From: Morinoia aosen
Taxonomy: Eukaryota > Arthropoda > Malacostraca > Amphipoda > Talitridae
Reading direction: 5' to 3'
NCBI GenBank assembly: GCA_030386875.1
Contig: CM059567.1
Coordinates: forward strand, 86,793,130 to 86,857,129
DNA: 64,000 bases
Below the pieces are notes generated by a model. It worked only from the letters and a program-made list of their open reading frames with translations. It had not been told where the DNA came from and made no database searches. The position numbers and the translations under genes are program-made. Below, in pieces: positions 34,101 to 45,987 of the stretch; the stretch's first letter is position 1, and each line of letters starts with the position of its first letter.

Positions 34101-34509
34101 TGTAGAGCAAGGAGCCAAGATACATACATGCAGCGACGGAGGCTGCAGTCCACGTCACCGTAAACAGCTCAAATTCAGGCGTCTTGTGTGGATGATTGCG
34201 GGCCTCACGCTGACGGCCGCCCGCCCGCGAGAGTAAACACTTCTGAAAAACGACGTCTTCAGGGTCGGCGATATGACATGGTCGAGAATATCTTTGCGAA
34301 CCTGCATGGTGTAAAACCATGACATGAATGTGCCCATTTCCTAAGGGAAAATTATTATTACAGTCGAATGGATCTTTTGATACAGGATTGCATCTCTGAT
34401 AGTTAATCTCCGGGTATTTATGTGAATAAGAAAGAATCAATTGCAATAGTGAACAAACAATTTTTTGGCCTTCATATGACCTGAGATCGTCAGGAATATT
34501 TTCAAACAT
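34101..34509 (-). other. GC-richer patch with overlapping minus frames, possible exon
   Basis: Two minus-strand frames overlap (137 codons from 34509, 60 codons from 34337). The second reads M-G-T-F-M-S-W-F-Y-T-M-Q-V-R-K-D-I-L-D-H-V and ends at 34155. GC content rises locally with CpG-rich words near 34210. This could be a first exon or promoter-proximal CpG-rich DNA, but no family is recognised and I do not assert a gene. Confidence 0.2.
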
Positions 34510-35229
34510 GAACGTATATCTAGGAAAAATAGTTAATCACCTTCAGTTATGGAATCGCACCTTTGTATGAACATACCTGAAATGTGAGTTGAGGAACAAA
34601 GTGCTGTGTAAACGGCCTACACAGGCGGAACCAAACACACGTGACTGACAGACGTCGATCGCTCTCGCCACTCGGCGCTTACAAAACAGTTATTATTCAA
34701 AAAAGTAAACACATCAACCTATCGAAGACCAAAAGTTCCGCTTTCTGCCGAGGCTGCATGGAGTGCTAGAAAAGGAGCAGTCCAAACTCAATTTGAGCAT
34801 GTATCATACCTGTGTTCAAGGGCGTGTGCACAGGGATGATACCGTGATCATGTGAACGTCGAGTGATGCATTCTGAACATAATTAAAACGCTAGGCTCAG
34901 AAAGAGTTCGATACTGAAATTTTTTACAGTACGCGAAGTGTTCACAAATTACGGCGCTCCACAGAAAAAAAATTCCAAGAATTTTAAATCACTGGAACTA
35001 AATATGAGTACAAAAATACGCTTCCGACGAGGATATTATTATTGCATGCTGTTATTAGTGTTGAGGAATCACTATTCAATATGCATTTTCGATCAACTTA
35101 CAAATTATTGCGTCGAACCTGCATGGTGTAAAACTGCATAACTTCATGTCATGAATCAGTTCGAACCTCTAAAGATATATACGTCAGTTTTACCTCAATT
35201 TTGACAATTGTATGACAGATATATATGAA
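34510..35229. other. No gene; one exact 21-bp repeat
   Basis: The 21 bases starting cgaacctgcatggtgtaaa at 35114-35134 occur identically at 34297-34317. Otherwise single-copy AT-rich DNA. Short frame at 34938 not convincing. Confidence 0.4.
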
Positions 35230-35685
35230 CATTTATGACAACTGTATTGGAACTTGCAACAACACCATCAGCAATTTGTACCTACCAACGTACGTTATAA
35301 TGGAATATTGATATCCACGCTGTTCGCTTTTCCTCATAAATTGAATGTAATTTTTTACCAATAAAATTATTATTATGTGTAAAACATATTAGCTGATTAG
35401 ATTATCATCGTCGCTAAATGTTTTTTTGAAACTTATTACCTGTTGTATGTGTACTTTGTAACAACGCCTTCAGCAATTTGTATGCACCAATTTTGTATAT
35501 TGAACTCCAATATTATTCACTCATGGGCTGAGTATTGAGTGTACTCACGAAATCACGCTAGATTTTTTACTCTTTTCTATACTTTCTAAGCTAGTTTTTA
35601 GATAGGAATACCCTTTTAATCTTGACTCTGTATTTCGTTTTAAGTTATACAATAGTGCTTACTGCCTACTGTTTCCTAATTTTGA
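35230..35685 (+). repeat. Probable LINE 5' untranslated region with diverged ~200-bp duplication
   Basis: aacttgcaacaacaccatca + gcaatttgtac (35251-35284) recurs as actttgtaacaacgccttca + gcaatttgtatg (35452-35486), followed in both by caccaa/taccaa and tattg. Internally repeated promoters are known in LINE 5' regions; the assignment is inferred from position directly upstream of the LINE frame. Confidence 0.45.
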
Positions 35686-38600
35686 ATGACTGATCACGCT
35701 GATATATTAGATGAAATCGACCCGGAACTCAATCATTTGAACAGAATATTTCTAAACCTAAACGACTCTGAAAACTGCAGATATTATAATACATCAAAAT
35801 TCAACGAATCTATACGAATAACCCGGCAGGATTTTTCGCTACTGTGTTGGAACTGTAGGTCACTCTATCCAAAATTGGAAGAGATACAATGCACTATTAC
35901 TGAACTTAAGTATAACCTAGATGTGATTAGCTTCACCGAAAGCTGGCTAGATGACTCGACCAAAGATATGATTAAATTTGAAAATTTTCGTAGTTACCAT
36001 TCGCTACGAAAAAACAAGCGAGGCGGGCGCATCAGTATATACATTTCTAAGCACATGGATTCGAGAATCATAGCAAGTGCAACACTGAATCAGGATCATA
36101 TAGAATCATTATTCGTAGAACTGTCTAGAGATGGCAAACGAATTGTGCTTGGAACGGTGAATAGGCCTCCTATACAGCCTGTCCTATATCCTTCCTTAAT
36201 GAACCTAATCGCATTATTCCTCAGTTCAACAGGTCCTTCTACAATGACATAATAATATGCGGTGACTTCAACTATGATTTGCTAAAACATGGAAGCTATG
36301 AACCAATCTCTAATTTCTTAAATGCATTTCATTCTAAATCTTTCCTTCCGATCATTACAAAGCCAACACGAATAACCTCAGAATGTGCTACGCTGCTTGA
36401 CAATATCTTTATGACAGACCCAAGTGATTTTCTTGCTGGAATGATTACTCCTGACTTATCAGATAATTTTTCAGTTTTTCTTATTAAGAAAAATATCTAC
36501 ATTGCTTGCACCAAAGCACGAGCTGAGACTTACTCATATCGTAAAATAAACGAATCAAATTTAGAAGAAATGCGCACCGTTCTAGAAGAATTAATGCCAA
36601 CATTGCACATCACCCAACAAAACCATAATGCAAGGAGCATTGATGAAGCAGTAGTGAAGTTGACTGAAACTATAATGACCGCATACAATCAGTGTTGCCC
36701 AATTGTAACTCGTACAGTTACCCCGAAAAACAAACAAAAGCCCTGGATTACTAGAGACATCGTGATAAATATTAAGAAACGCCAAGCGTACCTAGCCCTC
36801 CTTTGCGAAGGGCGAATACCTAGAGTAACATATAACCGATTCAGAAACTATGTGACAAACCCGATAAGAACATCAAAAAAGAGCTACTTTACCCTCAAGT
36901 TTACTCAATTCAAAGCTGACGTTAAAAAGACTTGGCGCCTCCTTAACTCTTGTTGTAAACCGAATAACGCCGATAAAAAGAAAATTGAATATATCACTCG
37001 AGATAATGTAAAATACCATGAGAAGAATGAAATTGCTAAACTCTTTAACAACTTCTTTGTAAACGTAGGGAAAACTATAGCCAATGGTATTCCAAGTGAA
37101 CCTACTGATCACCTGGAATTTATGGATCATATTCGAGAACACAACTCCTTTTTCTTCATGCCTACAAACTCCTCCGATGTAATTGCGTGCATAAACAACA
37201 AGAAAAATAAATCGAGTGGGTTACAAACGTTTCCAACTAAAGTCCTTAAAATTATTGCTGACATTGCGGCCCCTCTGATATCCAATATTATTAACCAGTC
37301 TCTCTTACTAGGCACTTTCCCGAACTCCCTCAAAGTTGCTAGAGTGACCCCTATCTTTAAAAATGGTGAAAAAACCTGTGTAAACAATTATCGACCTATC
37401 TCCATGTTACCAATTATTAGCAAGGTATTCGAGAAAATTGTGTATAAAAAAGTGTACTCTTATTTTGAACAAAAATCATTTCTCTATGATAAACAATACG
37501 GATTTCGCTGTAAAAAATCAACAACACAGGCAATATTAAACCATTTACAATTCCTCTACTCTAATATAGATAACGGAAAGACTGTCTTCTCTGTATTTCT
37601 TGACTTTCGAAAAGCGTTCGATTGTGTGGACCATTACATATTACTCTCGAAACTACACTGTTATGGCATTCGTGGGGTTGCCCATGACTGGTTCAGATCA
37701 TACCTAACAAATCGGAAACAATACGTTGTCATTGACGACGCAAAATCGGACCCACAGACAATTAGCCATGGAGTTCCACAAGGATCTGTTCTTGGGCCTC
37801 TCCTTTTTCTGTTTTATCAATGATATTATTAAATCTACATCATTTTTAAATTCATACTTTTTGCCAATGACAGTACGCTTTCTGCGGTCCTTCCGAACCA
37901 AAATCCCACTACGATTGCGGAGAGTATGAATAATGAACTCCATAAGGTTTCACTGTGGCTTTAAAGCTAATAAAATAAGCCTTTATATCGATAAAACAAA
38001 TTATATTACATTTTCATACACGAAAAATATATCTCTACCATGCATTAAAATTGGCGAAGATGAAATCAAAGAAACCAACTCATGCAAATTTCTGGGTATC
38101 ATAATTGATAAACATCTGACCTTCATAGAGCACATCGCTCATATTAGTTCTAAATTATCAAAATCCATCGGAATCCTGAATAAAGTTAAAAGTTTCCTGC
38201 CTGAAACAGCCTTACTAATGCTTTATCGAACGCTAATTTCACCATACTTGCAATACGGTACAGAAACATGGCATGGAACTGATAAAAATAAAACCAATAT
38301 AATTTTTACTCGGCAAAAAAGAGCCATCAGAGCGGTAAAGAACTTAGAATATAATGCTCACACAAATGATTCATTCAAAAATTTACAAGTACTTAAACTC
38401 TCGGATCTCTACAAAATCTCCATCTGCAATTTCATTTACAAAACATTAACTAATGATGGCGACAATAGCCTACAACAGTTATTAACTGCGAAAACTGGTC
38501 ATCACGACCATTTAACGCAAAATAGAAGTAAATTCATGCTTCCTTATTATTCAAAGGCCCACTCGCAACACAGTATACTATTCGTTGGAACTAAAACTTG

Positions 38601-38760
38601 GAACTCAATACCTGCGGAGATCCGTGAAAGTAATTCTTACAAGGTATTTAAAAGAAATCATGAGTCTCACTTCTTATCAGAATACTCGTCGTGTAAGATC
38701 ACCAAGTCAAATCCTGCCTCCTACATGTCTGGTCCTAATAATGCAATTTGCCATGAGTAA
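35686..38760 (+). pseudogene. LINE endonuclease/reverse transcriptase, inactivated
   Basis: The ATG follows an in-frame TGA, fixing the start. N-terminal part is an apurinic-like endonuclease: L-L-C-W-N-C-R-S near residue 52, T-E-S-W-L-D near 84, then G-D-F-N-Y-D at ~36260 and L-S-D-N-F at ~36455. The reverse transcriptase follows with N-Y-R-P-I-S-M-L-P (~37387), F-L-D-F-R-K-A-F-D (~37600) and G-V-P-Q-G-S-V-L-G-P-L-L (~37770). Frameshifts lie near 36200, 37830 and 37955. Two active-site changes stand out: the endonuclease S-D-H is S-D-N (codon AAT), and the reverse transcriptase F-A-D-D is F-A-N-D (~37862). Each of these alone should abolish activity. The C-terminal part (37933-38760) is open and includes L-Q-Y-G-T-E-T-W. 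Clade: CR1/L2/Daphne group of the Jockey superfamily, not resolved further. Confidence 0.88.
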
Positions 38761-39085
38761 TATCGCCGATTTTCAGTCTGCTCCTAAATCGTTATCAAAT
38801 ATACTGTTAAATATAGTCCATATGACCTATATTGTAAAATTAAACATCAATATCGACTTCATTATATTGTTGATCAGTCTAATGCGAAACTAGGCTAGGT
38901 GAATTAGGTTAAACTTTATTGCACGCCCTAGAATAATGTAAAGGTAGGATGCCCTAGAAGTCGCTGAACTTATACGGGCCCACAGGTTGCTATTATCAAC
39001 TTTGACCATTGTATTAGACTTAAGAAGCATTGTACCTCTGTATCACCTGTGGTAAATAAATTGTTTAAATTGTTTAAATTGTTTG
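35686..39085 (+). mobile_element. CR1/Jockey-group LINE, long decayed copy
   Basis: Endonuclease and reverse transcriptase frames in order on the plus strand, then ~320 bases of 3' untranslated sequence ending in tandem attgtttaa words, the short 3' repeat seen in CR1-like elements. A 3' fragment of the same family lies at 31521-32117. No clear target duplication was found at the 3' side. Confidence 0.85.
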
Positions 39086-42000
39086 AGTTAATATGATTCG
39101 ACAACATCGCTACTACGTAAGAATTTATCACAGGAATAGTCAAAATTTGCTTTTCAACGTGCAGCTATACTTTTACTGAGATTCAATAACAAAGCTTCCG
39201 TCGCTTTTGCTAGATTATAATACATCCTCTATTCCGCTGGATGTGGGTGCTTATGGCTTTAGAAACAGTGCGATAATGTTGGCCCACCTATTTTAATGTT
39301 TAAATTTGTTCTTTTTCCTGCAACTTTCCTTAAAGTGGATTGTTAGCTTATTTTCTGCGTTGTATTTTTGACGAGCTGCTTATGAATAAATTTCACATAA
39401 TCCTGAATATTTGTCATTATTTTTCCACGTCTGCTAAGGCGAACAAACAGTCATTACTGCGCTTGATCATCTCTCCCAGTAATCTTCTAAACTCTATTTG
39501 CTGTACTTTATAGGCTTCAAACTCCTATCTGTGACGCGTCTCTTCCAATCTCTTAAGTGAGACCAAGTCCGGTAGCGTGAGGTTAAATTAGAGGTATTAG
39601 TTACTTCTCAAGCAATCAACTTTATTTATCAATCATCTGGCTCTCATTTTTCACTCAATTGTAGCACGACTCAGCCAGCTGCTCGGGAGATGTAGAGTTG
39701 TGGAGTGTTCTTTGAAATTACTGGCTTAAGCTGCCAATCTAAGCAGCTTCGATCGATGCGCAAACAATGCTCTCAAGTTTAACAATATGCATTAGCACTC
39801 CGAAGAATTTACGCCTTTTTCCTCAAATTACCTATCCATGGAAAACAAACTGCATGAGTATCGACAGCTATTATTCAATTCCAGCAAAAATATTCAGTTT
39901 TATAAAGCGGACAGGACATAAGCTGAAAGTTGGTCACACAAATCAACAGCGAAGGGCCCCATTCTTCTTCGCAATAACTTCCTCCCTCCCACTCGCATCC
40001 TAACGACTCGAACTTGGACGATTTATTGACATCGTTTTTCGTTGCATCATCGAAAGTATTCTTGTTTGAAATTTCCTGAGTTTATTTATTTTCAGTTATT
40101 TCTAGCGTAAAGTGAATAGTGTTTCTAATATTGCAAGTAAGATATCAATGATGATTTACTATGAAAATAAAATGCAAATATAGTCCGCCTAAAATTCCAT
40201 CCGTGTTATAATATCCAGGCTCATCCAAAAACATTTAAATCTCAAATTGTGTTTCCGTGAAAATTGTGAGACTCTCGAAATCCTTTTTATGCAAGTTCAA
40301 ACGAACGTACTAATAAATTTGGGTGATGTTAAAAAAAGAAAACTTCTCACGGGAAGCATAGCTGCAAGTGATACGAGATATAATGGTCAGGTAGAATCTT
40401 GATTTTAAAATAACGGGATATTCCAGTGTGGCGTTTTTTAACTAAGGAAAGCATCTGAAATACAAAAAAAAAATTTACAGTGGAAGCAAAATTTCTTACT
40501 CAAGGTCTTAGTTCGTTTTTGAAATATGCGAATGTAACGAGTCACAAAGAAGCAAAAATATTTTATACTAATGAAATTCACTTTCAGGTATTAGTATGTA
40601 ATTTATTGAGTGATTTTAATTGATTGGTTAAAAATTCACCGACTAGGATAGAGATTATTCGAACTTGAAGTAAGTCATTAAGTCAGATATTTTAATAAAG
40701 AATTTAGCGGGGCTATACTGCGTTTTTTACATTGGTCTTGACGAACGAAAAGTGTATGTACAATAAAATCAAAATTTAATAAATGACGTGGTTCAGTGCG
40801 CTGGAACTGATGAAGCGGAACCTTATATCAGTCTTCAAAGGTAAAAACCGTCGTTCAGATTAGAGTCTCAAAAGAAGCCAACATCTCAAAATCGGCGATT
40901 GAAAACTAGCGTACGAAAGTCTTTCGGCGGGTTTTTAGCAACTCCTACGATTTTGGAGAGATGAAATCTATTGTCCATCAACAATTGGAGATTATTATAA
41001 GAAACCTTTAAGTAAAATCATGAGAGGAATAAACAAGGAGAAAGTTCAAGGTATATTCAGATCTTCTTTCATGCCAATGGATGCGATTTTGATGTTGCAT
41101 ATGTTACAAAAATTAAAATTGTACTATGAAATAAAAGTCATTTAACTATTTATTTCATCTGTAGTTGAAAAGGGAATACGATGTGTATTTTATAGAGTTC
41201 AAATTCATCCAAAAACGTAAACATCTGATGATGATGACAACCACTCCTTTTCAGGACAATGTTAGAGGAATGAAGGGCATATTTCTTTACCTTGAGCCCA
41301 GGTTTAAGTTTCTATGAAGGTTTTATAGAATATACTTTCGTAAATATGAAATACTCTATTAATTGTGTCCAAGATCACACGTATACCAAGAATTTTGCTT
41401 ACAATGAATGCAATAAACATTCACCACTCATTTGGTTTAATGGTTGCTTAGCAATTCCGAAGCAACTTCAAAATCATTAAATCCCACTGCATTTAACTTT
41501 TATCAAGGTACGACCTAAAATTCAAAATCAACTAATGACACGTTAAATGATTCACTGCAAGGAAAAAATCATTCGACCTACAAGAACAATAAAATTATAA
41601 TAAAATTGATTGTCCTCAAGTAAGCGAAGACGGGAAAAATAAAGTTAACTTTTTGTTTAAGATCTGAAAAGCTGGGAGGTTGGCCAATTCGCCTTTTATG
41701 TCTTCAAGTCTGCACATGTAGATCGTCACTCCAGTAGTCTACTATTCGCGATGAATTGAGGGGGCAAAATTGAGTGAGTTCCAATTTATCCCTGCTTTCC
41801 AATGCAACGGACTTTTAGCCAGGCTTTGAGAAATTTTAGGAAACAAGCCCGCATTATTAGATTTAACTGATTAAACATAGAAAATGCAGTACTCACGCCT
41901 TTTCCGGCAATGTCAGCAGGATTGGGATCGTTATTTCATAACTTGAGCAAATGCTTGAACTGCTTCACACCATTTTTTATATTGAAAGTATGACGGACGA

Positions 42001-42300
42001 CATTATCAAAAGCAGTCATTGAAAACAAAGGTCTGGTAAAGTTCAACAAACAAACTTAAAAAATACAAAATTTGACATTATCTCTTCTGAAACTACCGTA
42101 GCTCGAATTAATTTTTTTTCAAAGCTGCCCAGCTCAACATGACGATTGCGATTTGTTCATTTATTCGTCAGAAAATTTGGAGAAAACACACATTCTGTGA
42201 ACCTAATAATGGACAACATAATCTGCATAACTTAACACTATATTTACAATTTCGAGCTACTCTCACGCGATCTTACCGAAATTCTGATGGAAAATAGACG
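39086..42300. other. Long stretch with no gene recognised
   Basis: 3.2 kb of AT-rich DNA without element ends, RNA genes or supported frames. Short frames at 39767 and 41292 are ordinary for this composition. A word catccaaaaac occurs at ~40224 and ~41207 with weak flanking similarity. Confidence 0.45.
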
Positions 42301-42539
42301 GGAAAAAGTAGTTACACCTACTTTAGCAGCTCAAAAAAGAACAAAATTGTAAAAATTTGTGTGAACGCTGTGTGAAAAAACATCATCAGATAAAAACAAT
42401 ATAAAACCTGGTTCATGCTCAAGATGAACGCAGTGCATGAATTAACACAGGTTTTAATTTGGGTCTGCCATTGAGCGTTTGTCATTGAAAACAGACAAGA
42501 ATGTTTAACAAACAGGATTGGGAGACAGACAGGGAAACT

Positions 42540-42735
42540 CCGTTTACAGAGAAACACATGCAGTTGACAGTAAGGTACAGCATATAGGACGGCCCAGTAG
42601 ACAAGAAGAATAAGTTGACAGGAAGGCGCAGTTAACAGGACACGGGAATCAGGAAGACACAGTTGACTAGAAGGCACAGTAGTCAAGAAGACAGAGTAGC
42701 CAAGAAGACACAGTAGCCAGAAAGGCACAGGGCTC
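42540..42735. repeat. Degenerate ~17-18-bp minisatellite
   Basis: Repeats of a unit like aagaagacacagtagcc (variants gaaggcacagt, agttgac). It explains the Leu/Cys-rich minus frame at 42318-42875, which I do not regard as a gene. Confidence 0.75.
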
Positions 42736-43339
42736 CAGTTTTCACGCTGTCGCCTTTTAGAGGTCGCCACCATCCAGCCTGACAGAAATGACCCAACATC
42801 GCGCAAGCACAGCCAGGAGCGCTGCACTCTGCAGCCGGTGCGGCGGTAGTGCACACTGCACAGCCCGGCCCGCAAAGTTCACACAGCGCGTTTCTGAGCG
42901 AGTTGTCTATTATGAAAGTGACTATCATGTGTACTGTAAAATTCTCCAAAACTAAGACCTTATGTAATTTTTTGCGCTTGAAAAGCATCACAATTATAAG
43001 TGAACTATAGTGAGTATTACAATGCTCCTAGACTTCAAATTATGCTTACAGTAGCAGTTAGTTTTCAAATTTGCGATTGCATATTTCCCCTTTTTCTCTG
43101 AAACAAGCAAAGAATTTGCTTCAATAAACGGGACCTAAGTTAGATTTCTTATTATTTAGAGTCTTCACCTGAATAACAAAATTTAAAGTTTGGATACTTG
43201 CGTAGATTCCCGAGTTTATGTATTTCAAATCAGGGTTAATAAACTACAGATACAACTGGAGAAGTGAGAACATTTTGAGATGAGTTGTAAAACAAAAATT
43301 GCCACAAATTCTTGAATATAATTTACATTAAGACAGGAA
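42736..43339. other. No gene recognised
   Basis: A GC-rich patch at ~42750-42890 (gcagccggtgcggcgg, gcccggcccgc) has no supported frame; the rest is AT-rich. Confidence 0.4.
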
Positions 43340-43349
43340 GCCCTAACAC

Positions 43350-43455
43350 CCAGTCAAACTTTTTCGCCACAGCATGCATGTTTTCCGCTGCCTAAGCGAT
43401 TTAACTACTTGGGCGGCGAAAAACATGCATGCAGGCTGCGAAATAGTTGGACAGG
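43350..43455. repeat. Hairpin, ~48-base imperfect arms
   Basis: cagtcaaactttttcgcc, then acagcatgcatgttttccgc on the left pairs with ggcgaaaaacatgcatgcag, then ctgcgaaatagttggac on the right, with a short AT-rich loop. Probably a very small MITE or foldback remnant. Confidence 0.7.
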
Positions 43456-44896
43456 GCAAAAGGGCTAAGCCAGACCGATTTATACATCACCACCGGGTTG
43501 CTGCATGAGCGTTCTTCGGTATGCCGCTTTAAGTCTTCAAAATGCTGGACGATATGATTGCTTATTTTGTGATTTTTATAAGGCTTCATTGTGGTCACAA
43601 TGATTTTTCCGATGCTCCAATTAGAATGATCAAAACTTTTATAGTTGCTATCTACAAAGAGTGGAGCTTATGCTAATTTTTATGACTACTTAGACTGGTG
43701 ATGTTCTATTATTTAACATGTAATTATTTTTACTCAATATCTATTGCCGATTTAAGGTATTGTTTATATTTCATAACGGATTATTACTTTCTCTTTAAAA
43801 AAGGAGAGTAACTCGGTCCATTGTTCTTACTAGAATCTTAATGCAATAAATATTCACTCATCTGGAATGTACCACTAATGCTGTATAATCTTATGATTAT
43901 TTTTTTTGCACTTAGGACGTTCATACGTCTGATTTGATTCGTGGTATCTTGGTTTTACGCGTTCACTTGTTTAAAACTATTTTAAATAACACCATGAGCA
44001 CTCTCTATCGCAAATTGAGAACGGACAATAAACGCACTTCTGTATTCTATTGTTCTCTAACAAAATTTCAAGGGGATATGTAAGCTAATTTGTTGTGATT
44101 CGTTTTCATTTAATAAAAGTTGTCAATGCATATTTTCCGAATCAAGCCTGAATTTGCCAAAAACGTCAAACTGAAAGATTACGTTATCATTCATCATGAT
44201 CATCATGTAAAATTACGTATGACGATATTTTTTTGCATTTTTTAACCCCCTATCTGCCATATCCCACTTCTGTCGATACGAAAAATGCACCTCTTGCAAA
44301 GGTTTCTTATTCAGTAAGAGTATTTTACAAAAAGATTAGGTATTATTATGGACCGACAAATTTGATTCTCCAAATTGTTGTAGGTAATGTTTTTTTAGCA
44401 GAATTGTCTCACTTAGAACATTTTTCTTAACGACGAACTATGGCCATGACGTGAATGTACAGGTATGGTTTGCAGTAATGGTAATTGCTTTTTTCGACCT
44501 AGACTTCAATTTCGAAACTGTTAAGCTACGTGCATTCACTATAGGGTTCTTCTGAGTTACATTTACACTCGTGATTGAAAGAAGTGAACCAAACGTTCAT
44601 AATCTAAAAAAAATTACACAATTTTTTTTAAAGTAAAAGAATTCTGTCGTAGAACTGCAGAGCTCTACACTGCTCATCTGCATGGAGAAAATTTGGAGCA
44701 ATTTGTCCTGAGAAACGACAGATAAAGAGACCTCTACGATCTTGAATTTCCCTTTAAACAGATTAGATGCTTTTAGGATTCTGCGGAAGTGATCGTAGAG
44801 TGGAAATTCCGCGCTTAGTGGACGAGAATTTCATTCTTGGTCTGGCGCTGTTTTGAACAACAGTCAGTTGATCGCTCTGACAGAGCACTAGAACCA
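43456..44896. other. No gene recognised
   Basis: AT-rich, with the minus frame at 43401 partly within the hairpin. Nothing further seen. Confidence 0.4.
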
Positions 44897-44935
44897 CCCT
44901 ATTGAAAATCGAGGACGGTGCACCGGTGGAATATG
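44897..44935 (+). repeat. 39-bp inverted repeat, left copy
   Basis: Starts CCCTATTGAAAATCGAGGAC and ends gtggaatatg. Its reverse complement at 50844-50882 differs at one base. Includes the palindromic core ggtgcaccggtgg. Confidence 0.85.
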
Positions 44936-45211
44936 AGTGGAAACATGGACGATTTGAGGTTGGTTTATCGTCTATTTAAGGGTCAAATGTCCAGTCTCCG
45001 CGACCATACTGCGCCCTTAATACGTCCATACTGCGACCAACTTTGGTCGGTGAACAGCTTCAAATCAACCTCAAATCACCTCTAAAACCAACTTAGGCCG
45101 ATGAATGGTTTCAAATCAACCTCAACCCAACTCTACATCCAATGAATCACTCGCTTCGCAACCTTAATCAACTCCAAATCACGGGTGGCCACCTCTACGC
45201 AATCGCTTAAA

Positions 45212-45295
45212 AAACGCTCCCAGCTGCCAGTGTATGACGTCACGAGCATATATACATATGGTTGTGACGTCATACACTGGCAGCTGGGAGCGTTT
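45212..45295. repeat. Perfect 32-bp inverted repeat with TGACGTCA in each arm
   Basis: Left arm 45212-45243 (aaacgctcccagctgccagt...gacgtcac) is the exact reverse complement of 45264-45295, with a 20-base spacer. Each arm contains TGACGTCA, the consensus cAMP-response/ATF site. Whether it is regulatory or a MITE remnant is unknown. Nearby, two related words (gcaaccttaatcaac at ~45160; gcaaccttaaccaac at ~45430) flank it in direct orientation. Confidence 0.9.
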
Positions 45296-45503
45296 CTTAT
45301 CCATCGTACAGAGATCACCTGTGATTCTGATTTTGCTAGGGTGAAGAAGCAACAATATTAACATACCATGCTAACCGCACACCAATAATAAATATCATCT
45401 ACCCTTATTTAGGATATATGAATCAATTGCGCAACCTTAACCAACACATTTACGTAGATATTTGGTAGCAACGATCAGATATTCGGTATAACCACCCCCC
45501 ACC

Positions 45504-45519
45504 CACACACACACACACA
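45504..45519. repeat. (CA)n microsatellite
   Basis: About eight CA units after a C-rich run. Confidence 0.9.
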
Positions 45520-45662
45520 AATATGTACCTGGACACATTGTTGATCACCTTCGAGAACGTCCTTCAATTCAGAGGTTGCTAAAGACGGACGAGGGACATT
45601 CAGGTTTGGTTTCCACATTTTGTTGCTTTTACATTGCCTTCACTACCAGCCCCACCACAACG

Positions 45663-45929
45663 ATGAATCGTCATAAATATCAATTGACCGAGGTGGTGAA
45701 GCTAATAGTTAGGCCATCTCTCGTTCCTCGTCAACAGGAAGAATCGCCATTTTCCCCAGAAGTCACGGGTCTGAACTCAAATACAAGCGAAATTTTAGAA
45801 GAAAACGACTCTTTGTGCGTTCCAGCGTCATTTTCTTATGAAGCTTCCGTTAGAGTAGCCAATGCAGCATACAACCGTCTTTCTTTTTATCCGTTGCAGA
45901 TAAATGTAAATTGCTGTCTTTTTATTTGA
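45663..45929 (+). CDS. Candidate exon or small gene, unknown function
   Basis: Within a 117-codon frame that opens at 45576, the part from the ATG at 45663 reads M-N-R-H-K-Y-Q-L-T-E-V-V-K-L-I, then a Ser/Glu/Asn-rich stretch and S-Y-E-A-S-V-R-V-A-N-A-A-Y-N-R. This has balanced composition and codon use unlike the Phe/Ile/Lys-rich chance frames nearby. A possible splice acceptor or donor cannot be fixed; the sequence TTGCAG at 45895 could end an intron instead. No family recognised. Confidence 0.3.
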   Translation: MNRHKYQLTEVVKLIVRPSLVPRQQEESPFSPEVTGLNSNTSEILEENDSLCVPASFSYEASVRVANAAYNRLSFYPLQINVNCCLFI

Positions 45930-45987
45930 AATTCGGATCGAAACGTTAAAAAATATTTATAAAATCCTGTCATAAAATTATTGATGA

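Noticed and set aside
34096-34509. 137-codon minus frame as a definite gene
   Set aside because: Overlaps a second, equally plausible frame, lacks any recognisable domain, and no splice borders can be fixed.
42318-42991. Minus-strand 185- and 102-codon Cys/Leu-rich frames
   Set aside because: Largely generated by the ~17-18-bp minisatellite and an adjoining GC-rich patch; no start context or domain.
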